DNA of 64,000 bases from NCBI GenBank assembly GCA_963819475.1, contig CAWFWE010000004.1:930001-994000 (forward strand), given 5' to 3'. Within the stretch, counting starts at the first letter, position 1; each line of letters starts with the position of its first letter. Of the stretch, positions 58,614-64,000 are shown piece by piece. This stretch comes from DASUAS01 sp963819475 (GTDB lineage: Bacteria > Actinomycetota > Acidimicrobiia > IMCC26256 > DASPTH01). The notes below the pieces were generated by a model. It made no database searches and had not been told where the DNA came from. It was given only the letters and a program-made list of their open reading frames with translations. The position numbers and the translations under genes are program-made.

Positions 58614-60068
58614 GTGGATGACGTGAACGGGAGCGTGTCGTTCTTCCACTTGCAGGATGTCGCGATCACCGATCAGGGTTGTCAGGGGACGGCGTGCTTT
58701 GTAGCCCGTCATCGCGATCCTGCGCGTTGGGCCCGCTCGGGGTCGTCGGATCGTGTTGCGTGTCTGGGCAAGTGCTATGTCGCGCCGGCTGTGGCGACGG
58801 ACGTTGCCCGGCCAGACGTGGTCGTTGACGCACCGGCGGCGGTTGTGCTTGGGCGGGTTGTCACGGATGGCGCGGCGACCTTCGACGCGTACCGCGCGGA
58901 CGGCGGCTACGGGGCGCTCGAACGTGCGCTGGGCATGGCACCGGGCGAAGTTGTCGCGGCGGTGGAGGCATCCGGGCTACGCGGGCGGGGTGGTGCAGGG
59001 TTTCCGACCGGCCGGAAATGGCGTGGGTTGCTCGACCAGTCTGCCGAGACGAAGTATGTGGTCTGCAACGCGGATGAAGGCGATCCGGGGGCGTACATCG
59101 ATCGGATCCTCCTCGAGCAGGACCCGCATCGCGTGTTGGAGGGCCTCGCGATCGCGGCGGTAGCGGTTGGCGCGGCGCGCGGGATCGTGTACGTGCGCAA
59201 GGAGTACCCAGAGGCCCGAGCCGCGATCGAGCTTGCGGTGCGCGAGGCGCGCGCGGCGAGCGTGTTCGGCGATTCGCGAGCCGGTGCCAAGCCGGCGTTC
59301 GACGTCGAGATCGTCGGGGGCGAGGGCAGCTACGTGTGTGGGGAAGAGACCGCGTTGTTGAATGCGCTCGAGGGGCGGCGGCCCGAGGTGCGGGCCCGAC
59401 CGCCCTACCCTGCGGAGCGCGGCCTGTTCGGACAGCCCACCGTGGTCAACAACGTGGAGACCCTCGCGAACGTCCCGTGGATCCTGCGACACGGAAGCGA
59501 CGCGTTCGCGGCGATGGGCACCGTCGGCAGCCGCGGTACGAAAGTGGTGTCGCTCAACTCCCTGTTCCGCCGGCCGGGTCTGTACGAGGTGGAGTTCGGT
59601 GTGCCGGTCGGTGAGATCGTCGAGCGTCTCGGTGGCGGGCTCGCCGACGGTGACCTGCGGGGCGTGTTCCTCGGGGGACCACTCGCCGGCGTGTTGCCAC
59701 CTCGTCTCTTCGGGACCGCGTTCGACTTCGAGGCGTTGCGGGACGTCGGCTGCGAGGTCGGTCACGGTGGGGTCGTCGCGTTCGACGCGCACACGTCGGT
59801 CGCGGAGCTGGTACATCACGTGTTCCGGTTCGGCGCGTATGAGTCGTGCGGCAAGTGCACGCCCTGTCGTGTTGGCGCCGCGCGCATCGAGCAGCTTGTC
59901 GCCGATAGCCTGTCGGGCGCTCCAGAACCGGATGCCGGGCGTCATTGGCGGGAGATCGTCGCGGCGCTCGGCGCGACGAGCTTGTGCGGCCATGGCACCG
60001 GGATGGCAGCATTCGCGGAGAGCGTGACGGCGCATTTTGCCGAGGAGCTCGACCGTTGCCTCGGCTGA
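58614..60068 (+). CDS. Formate dehydrogenase NADH-side subunit (NuoE-NuoF fusion)
   Basis: The diaphorase half of an NAD-dependent formate dehydrogenase, 484 residues. N-terminal about 65 residues are a shortened NuoE-like [2Fe-2S] piece (DQGCQGTACF, then ACLGKCYVAP). The rest is NuoF: FMN site GLRGRGGAGFPTGRKW, YVVCNADEGDPGAYIDR, NAD region GGEGSYVCGEETALLNALEG and the [4Fe-4S] motif ESCGKCTPCRVG with a later CGHG. It passes electrons from the alpha subunit to NAD+. GTG at 58614 lies 6 bases after TACAGT (leaderless). Confidence 0.9.
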   Translation: MDDVNGSVSFFHLQDVAITDQGCQGTACFVARHRDPARWARSGSSDRVACLGKCYVAPAVATDVARPDVVVDAPAAVVLGRVVTDGAATFDAYRADGGYGALERALGMAPGEVVAAVEASGLRGRGGAGFPTGRKWRGLLDQSAETKYVVCNADEGDPGAYIDRILLEQDPHRVLEGLAIAAVAVGAARGIVYVRKEYPEARAAIELAVREARAASVFGDSRAGAKPAFDVEIVGGEGSYVCGEETALLNALEGRRPEVRARPPYPAERGLFGQPTVVNNVETLANVPWILRHGSDAFAAMGTVGSRGTKVVSLNSLFRRPGLYEVEFGVPVGEIVERLGGGLADGDLRGVFLGGPLAGVLPPRLFGTAFDFEALRDVGCEVGHGGVVAFDAHTSVAELVHHVFRFGAYESCGKCTPCRVGAARIEQLVADSLSGAPEPDAGRHWREIVAALGATSLCGHGTGMAAFAESVTAHFAEELDRCLG

Positions 60069-62749
60069 CGATCGACGGACGCGGACACGAAGTCGCCGAT
60101 GGTCTCACCGTGCTTGAGGTTGCGGGCGCTGTCGGCATCGACATCCCGGCCCTGTGCGCTGACCCGCGATTGGCGCCGTCGGGGGCGTGTCGCATGTGCG
60201 TGGTAGCCGTCGACGGCGAGGCTCGCCCGGTGGCCGCGTGCACCACCATGGTGCGCGACGGGATGGTCGTCGACACCCGCACACCGGAGATCGAACAGCT
60301 CCGGCGCACGCTCCTCGAGCTCCTCGCGTGCGACTACCCGGCCGAGGCGTTGGCCGCGTCACCGGGTGAGCCGTTCCATCGTGTACTGGCAAATCATGGC
60401 CTGGCGGAATCCCCTCGCGGGTGGGCCGACCCGGCGTTGGTGGACGACTCGCACCCGCTCATCCGCGTCGACCTGTCGCGTTGCATCTCGTGTTGGCGGT
60501 GTGTACGTATCTGTGAGGAAGTGCAAGGCCAGTTCGTGTGGCGCATCGAGGGCCGTGGCGCGCGGTCGCGGATCGTGTCCGACTCCGGTGGGGCGTTCGG
60601 GGAAAGCTCGTGCGTGTCATGCGGCGCTTGCGTCGACACCTGTCCCACCAGTGCGCTGCAAGACAAGGAGCCTGCCGGTGGTGCTTCACCGACGCGGTGG
60701 ACTCGCACGACCTGCCCGTACTGCGGCGTCGGATGCGAGATGCTGGTCGGCACCCACCGCGGGGAGATCGTCACCGTCGTCCCCGCGGTCGATGCGCCGG
60801 TGAACCGGGGGCACCTGTGCGTCAAGGGCCGCTACGCCCACGGATTCGTCACCGCCCCCGACAGACAGACCCAACCGATGATCCGCGAGGACGGCGCGTG
60901 GCGGACCGTGTCGTGGGACGAAGCGATCGTCGCGGCCGCCCACGGGTTGCGACGAGCACGCGACGAGCACGGCCCCGGCGCGATCGGCGTGCTCGGCTCG
61001 GCCCGAGCGACCAACGAGGACAACTATCTCATTCAGAAGCTCGCGCGCGGGGTGCTCGGCACCAACAACGTGGACTGTTGCGCACGTGTGTGCCACGCGC
61101 CCAGCGCCGTGGGGCTCAACACGATGCTCGGTACCGGCGCCGCGACGAGTTCCTTCGTCGACATCGAAGCAGCCCGCACGATCTTGGTGTGTGGGTCGAA
61201 CACGACGGAGAACCATCCCATCGTGGGGGCGCGAATCAAACAGGCTGTGCTGCGGGGCGCGCATCTCATCGTGATCGACCCGCGGTATATCGAGCTCGCG
61301 ACATACGCCGACGTGCACCTCCGACCCCGGCCGGGTACGACGGTGTTGCTGCTCAACGCGCTGGCCGCGGTGATGATCGAGGAGGGCCTCATCGACGACG
61401 AGTTCGTCGCCGCTCGCGTCGACGGACTCGACGAGTTCCACGACTCGGTCCGTGGGTGCACACCCGAGCACGCTGCGACCGTCTGTGGCGTCGCAGCCGG
61501 AGACATTCGCGCCGCGGCCCGGCTCTACGCCACCGCCACACCGGCCCTTTCATTCCACGGCCTCGGAGTCACCGAGCACGAGCAGGGCACCGAAGGCGTC
61601 ATGTGTCTCGTCAACCTCGCGTTGGTGACCGGGAACCTGGGTCGCGCCGGCGCGGGTGTCAACCCGTTACGAGGCCAGAACAACGTGCAGGGCGCGGCGC
61701 AGATGGGCTGCGAACCTGCGCATCTTCCCGGCTACGCGCCACTCGCCGAGGCTCGCGAGCGCGTCGCTGGGGTCTGGGGCGCCGAAATCCCTGACGCTGT
61801 CGGTCTCGACGTGATGGAGATGCTCGATGCCGCCGACGCCGGCCGGCTCCACGCGTTGTACGTCATGGGCTGGGATCTGCTGCTCACCCAACCGAACACC
61901 AACGTCACCAGCCGCGCGCTGGCCAAGCTGGACACACTGATCGTCCAGGACCTCTTCCTCAACGAAACCGCCCGGGAGCACGCCACGATCTTCCTCCCGG
62001 CCGCGTCCGCGTTCGAGAAAGACGGCACGTTCATGAATTCCGAACGGCGCATCCAACGGGTGCGTCCCGTAGTCGCACCTCCCGGCGGAGCCAAACCCGA
62101 CTGGGAGATCGCCTGCCTGCTCGCTGTCGCGCTCGATCGCTCCGACCTCTTCGACTATCGCGTGCCTGCCGACATCTGGGACGAGATCCGCCAGGTTTGG
62201 AGCCCGGGCGCCGGCATGAGCTACGAACGGCTTGATGGTCCCGGTGGGCTCCAATGGCCGTGTCCCACCGACGACCATCCCGGCACGACGATCCTCCATC
62301 GTGAGACCTTCGGAGGCGCCGTCGGCACGAGAGCAACCCTGCGCCCGATTGGCTTCCGCCCGACGTCCGAACAGCCGACCAGTGAGTTTCCGCTGGTGCT
62401 GATCACCGGCCGCAGCCTCTACCAGTTCAACGCGAGCACCATGACCGGCCGGTCCGCGACCCAGCGTCTCCGGTCCACGGATCAGCTCGAGGTCTGCGCC
62501 GCCGACGCGGCCGAACTCGGCATTACCCACGGCGACGTCGTGCAGATTCGCAGCCGCTACGGTGAGACCGCTATGCCCGTCGAGATCACCGAACGCGTAC
62601 CCGCAGGCACCGTCTTCGCCACCTTCCAAGACCCGGCCACGGCCCTCAACCAACTTACCGGCCCCCACCGCGATTCCTACACCCACACCCCCGAGTACAA
62701 AGTCACCGCGGTCCGCGTCAGCGCGTGTGCATCAACAAGCGACACATAG
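60056..62749 (+). CDS. NAD-dependent formate dehydrogenase, molybdopterin subunit (Cys type)
   Basis: 897 residues, oxidises formate to CO2 at a Mo/W-bis-pyranopterin site. N-terminal [2Fe-2S] ferredoxin (ALCADPRLAPSGACRMC), two [4Fe-4S] clusters (CISCWRCVRICEE and CVSCGACVDTCPT), then the molybdopterin domain with its own cluster (TTCPYCGVGCEM). The metal ligand is Cys in NVDCCARVCHAPS, where selenoenzymes carry Sec. The NuoG-like His-Cys motif between the first two parts is absent. TTG at 60056 overlaps the upstream gene by 13 bases. It needs the cofactor made through moaA/moaC. Confidence 0.92.
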   Translation: MPRLTIDGRGHEVADGLTVLEVAGAVGIDIPALCADPRLAPSGACRMCVVAVDGEARPVAACTTMVRDGMVVDTRTPEIEQLRRTLLELLACDYPAEALAASPGEPFHRVLANHGLAESPRGWADPALVDDSHPLIRVDLSRCISCWRCVRICEEVQGQFVWRIEGRGARSRIVSDSGGAFGESSCVSCGACVDTCPTSALQDKEPAGGASPTRWTRTTCPYCGVGCEMLVGTHRGEIVTVVPAVDAPVNRGHLCVKGRYAHGFVTAPDRQTQPMIREDGAWRTVSWDEAIVAAAHGLRRARDEHGPGAIGVLGSARATNEDNYLIQKLARGVLGTNNVDCCARVCHAPSAVGLNTMLGTGAATSSFVDIEAARTILVCGSNTTENHPIVGARIKQAVLRGAHLIVIDPRYIELATYADVHLRPRPGTTVLLLNALAAVMIEEGLIDDEFVAARVDGLDEFHDSVRGCTPEHAATVCGVAAGDIRAAARLYATATPALSFHGLGVTEHEQGTEGVMCLVNLALVTGNLGRAGAGVNPLRGQNNVQGAAQMGCEPAHLPGYAPLAEARERVAGVWGAEIPDAVGLDVMEMLDAADAGRLHALYVMGWDLLLTQPNTNVTSRALAKLDTLIVQDLFLNETAREHATIFLPAASAFEKDGTFMNSERRIQRVRPVVAPPGGAKPDWEIACLLAVALDRSDLFDYRVPADIWDEIRQVWSPGAGMSYERLDGPGGLQWPCPTDDHPGTTILHRETFGGAVGTRATLRPIGFRPTSEQPTSEFPLVLITGRSLYQFNASTMTGRSATQRLRSTDQLEVCAADAAELGITHGDVVQIRSRYGETAMPVEITERVPAGTVFATFQDPATALNQLTGPHRDSYTHTPEYKVTAVRVSACASTSDT

Positions 62750-62826
62750 CCGATGTCGATGCGCGCTGAGCCGAGCGGAAGTTCTGTCTCATACTCGCTG
62801 GGGGCTGGTCGGCGCCGACCGCGCGA

Positions 62827-63350
62827 CTATCTCGGCGACGAGGCATCGGTTTTCTCGCTCAGCTCGTCTCGCATCGTGCGATAGCCATCGAGCCCGTCGG
62901 CGTGATGATCGGCGAGTCGCCACGCGTGATAGCGCTTGCCGTCGAGGATCAGGATGTCGTCATGAGCGTCGACGGTCACGATGACGTCCGCCGTGCGTTC
63001 GATTTCACGCTGATGGGCTTGGGGAACGCTTCGACGAGGTCCAAGCCGATCTCGTGCAATGATTGCACCGCTTCGTCGGGCAGTTCTCCCGTCGGCGCGG
63101 TGCCGGCAGAATGGGCGTGGGCTCGGGCACCTACGGTGGCGTTGAACAGCGCAGCGGCCATTTGCGACAGGGCGTTGTTGCGCTCGCAGACGAACAAGAC
63201 CTCCACCGGCGGTCCGTCCATCATCCCGCCGGTCTTCGCTAGCGCTTGGAGGCGTTGCCCGGCGAACCGCTCGACAAACGCCGGAATGTGCGTGCGCACC
63301 GTGGCCTTTTCGGCCAGCTGCTCATAAGAGTCCTCCACATAGTGCTGCAA
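62827..63350 (-). pseudogene. Broken three-helix-ArsC (low-molecular-weight phosphatase-like) gene
   Basis: The start gives a three-helix piece (YEQLAEKATVRTHIPAFVER) fused to an ArsC/low-molecular-weight phosphatase (VEVLFVCERNNALSQMAAAL). The catalytic loop should be Cx5R; here Leu replaces Arg. After EAFPKPISV the frame is lost, and the other frame carries the C-terminal half (ERTADVIVTVDAHDDI, YHAWRLADHHADGLDGYR) to a stop at 62827. With both a missing catalytic residue and a frameshift, it is probably inactive. Confidence 0.6.
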
Positions 63351-63851
63351 GGTGTCTCGGGTGAAGAGACCGCCGAACTCACCCTTCGAGCCGATTGGCG
63401 ATGGCTTTCAGCATCAGCGCGTGTTGCGCCTTCATGGTCTTCGCCTCATTCGGCATCTCACATCTCCATCTTTCGATTTCGAGCGATGGTGTCGCACAGG
63501 GACGAACGTCCCGAACGAGCGACACGGAACCGAGAATTTCATCAGCCCGTTGATCGGCGTTCAACAAGAGCGGGCATCGTCGCGGCTGCCCGCGGACAAT
63601 GACTGGCGTTTGGATGGGCAGGAGAAGTATCTAGATCATCCACACTTGGGGATCGCCTTCATCTCGTTGTCGATCGAGAGGCACGGAAACACGCCCATAA
63701 CTGGGGACGCTTCGTTGGAGGTCGAGATCTGTCGGACGCGGCGAGCATCCCCGGTGGGGCTTGTGTCGGATCCGTAGCGAGCTGGCGTGACTCAGAGTTG
63801 GGGGACTCGAGTGTGCGGCTGATGAGGCACGGGTCTGGCGCTTGATCGGGG
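63351..63851. other. No gene supported
   Basis: About 0.5 kb between the broken ArsC-like gene and the phosphoketolase. The few open frames on either strand lack motifs. A short minus-strand frame ends PNEAKTMKAQHALMLKAI, possibly the tail of a lost gene. Confidence 0.45.
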
Positions 63852-63868
63852 GCGACGCCAGGCGTCGC
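63852..63868. promoter_or_regulatory. Palindrome before the phosphoketolase gene
   Basis: GCGACGCCAGGCGTCGC is a perfect inverted repeat with a one-base centre. That is too tight for an RNA hairpin loop, so it is more likely a protein-binding site. It ends 16 bases before the ATG. Confidence 0.4.
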
Positions 63869-63884
63869 TAGCGTTCTCACGGGT

Positions 63885-64000
63885 ATGACTTCCTCGACGG
63901 ACCGGATGACCGCGCTGGCACGGCACCGACGGTTGACGAATTTCGTCGCGGCAGCGCAGATCTACCTCATGGACAACGTCACGCTCGCGGAGCCGCTGCA
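63885..64000 (+). CDS. Phosphoketolase (partial, N-terminus only)
   Basis: Only 38 residues lie in the window. The segment RRLTNFVAAAQIYLMDNVTL followed by AEPL matches the start of xylulose 5-phosphate/fructose 6-phosphate phosphoketolase (typically QIYLxDNxLLREPL). That enzyme splits the sugar phosphate with phosphate into acetyl phosphate and a shorter sugar phosphate. The gene runs off the right edge; the ATG at 63885 is the first in frame. Confidence 0.72.
   Translation, partial: MTSSTDRMTALARHRRLTNFVAAAQIYLMDNVTLAEPL

Overview
The window is high-GC DNA with dense, short-gapped genes, a WhiB-type iron-sulfur regulator, a PAC2 protein, TldD/TldE, a wax-ester-synthase-type acyltransferase, GTG and TTG starts, and many start codons lying 6-8 bases after a TANNNT box, as in leaderless transcripts. 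Together these point to an actinobacterium. The class Acidimicrobiia is my best guess, but it is an inference: no rRNA or marker phylogeny is available here.

The first 39.9 kb looks like stable chromosome. It holds a DtxR/MntR-type metalloregulator; a three-gene 2-oxoacid dehydrogenase operon (E1 alpha, E1 beta, E2) under a TetR gene with a palindrome at the promoter; groEL behind two CIRCE operators; a HemQ coproheme decarboxylase; the nitrogen module amt-glnB-glnD; pyrE; lipid genes (a wax ester synthase/DGAT-like gene and plsY); an ABC exporter; WhiB and LysR regulators; tldD-tldE; uppP; and galU-moeA followed by moaA-moaC and a GLPR/SepX-like membrane protein. An archaeal-type translin and a divergent MarR pair with two clear operators end this part.

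At 39925-39998 there is a tRNA-Ala(CGC). A diverged copy of its 3' half lies at 47061-47107. The DNA between behaves as a genomic island of about 7 kb: universal stress protein, DoxX-like and HdeD-like membrane proteins, a TetR regulator, an AarF/ABC1 kinase, a diacylglycerol-kinase-like enzyme and a small helical protein. No integrase gene is visible. Both ends carry repeated arms and extra CTACG-N7-CGTAG sites that resemble integrase core sites.

From 47.2 kb to the end the DNA still looks accessory. After about 1.8 kb of mostly degenerate sequence comes a minus-strand operon of five genes: CYTH-CHAD, a 661-residue protein with a PhoU-like tail, a C-terminally truncated pyruvate phosphate dikinase, a HAD-GH65 disaccharide phosphorylase and a tandem universal stress protein. 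This is a plausible phosphate/polyphosphate and trehalose-type stress cassette; the pairing of a universal stress protein with a HAD-GH65 enzyme is also known from the mycobacterial dormancy (DosR) region. Divergent from it is a two-gene NAD-dependent formate dehydrogenase, then a broken ArsC-like phosphatase and the start of a phosphoketolase.

Several otherwise intact genes carry single-base frameshifts (groEL, glnD, a lipoprotein, the wax ester synthase-like gene, a universal stress protein). Most lie in GC-repeat or homopolymer runs, so sequencing error is the first explanation and true pseudogenes the second.
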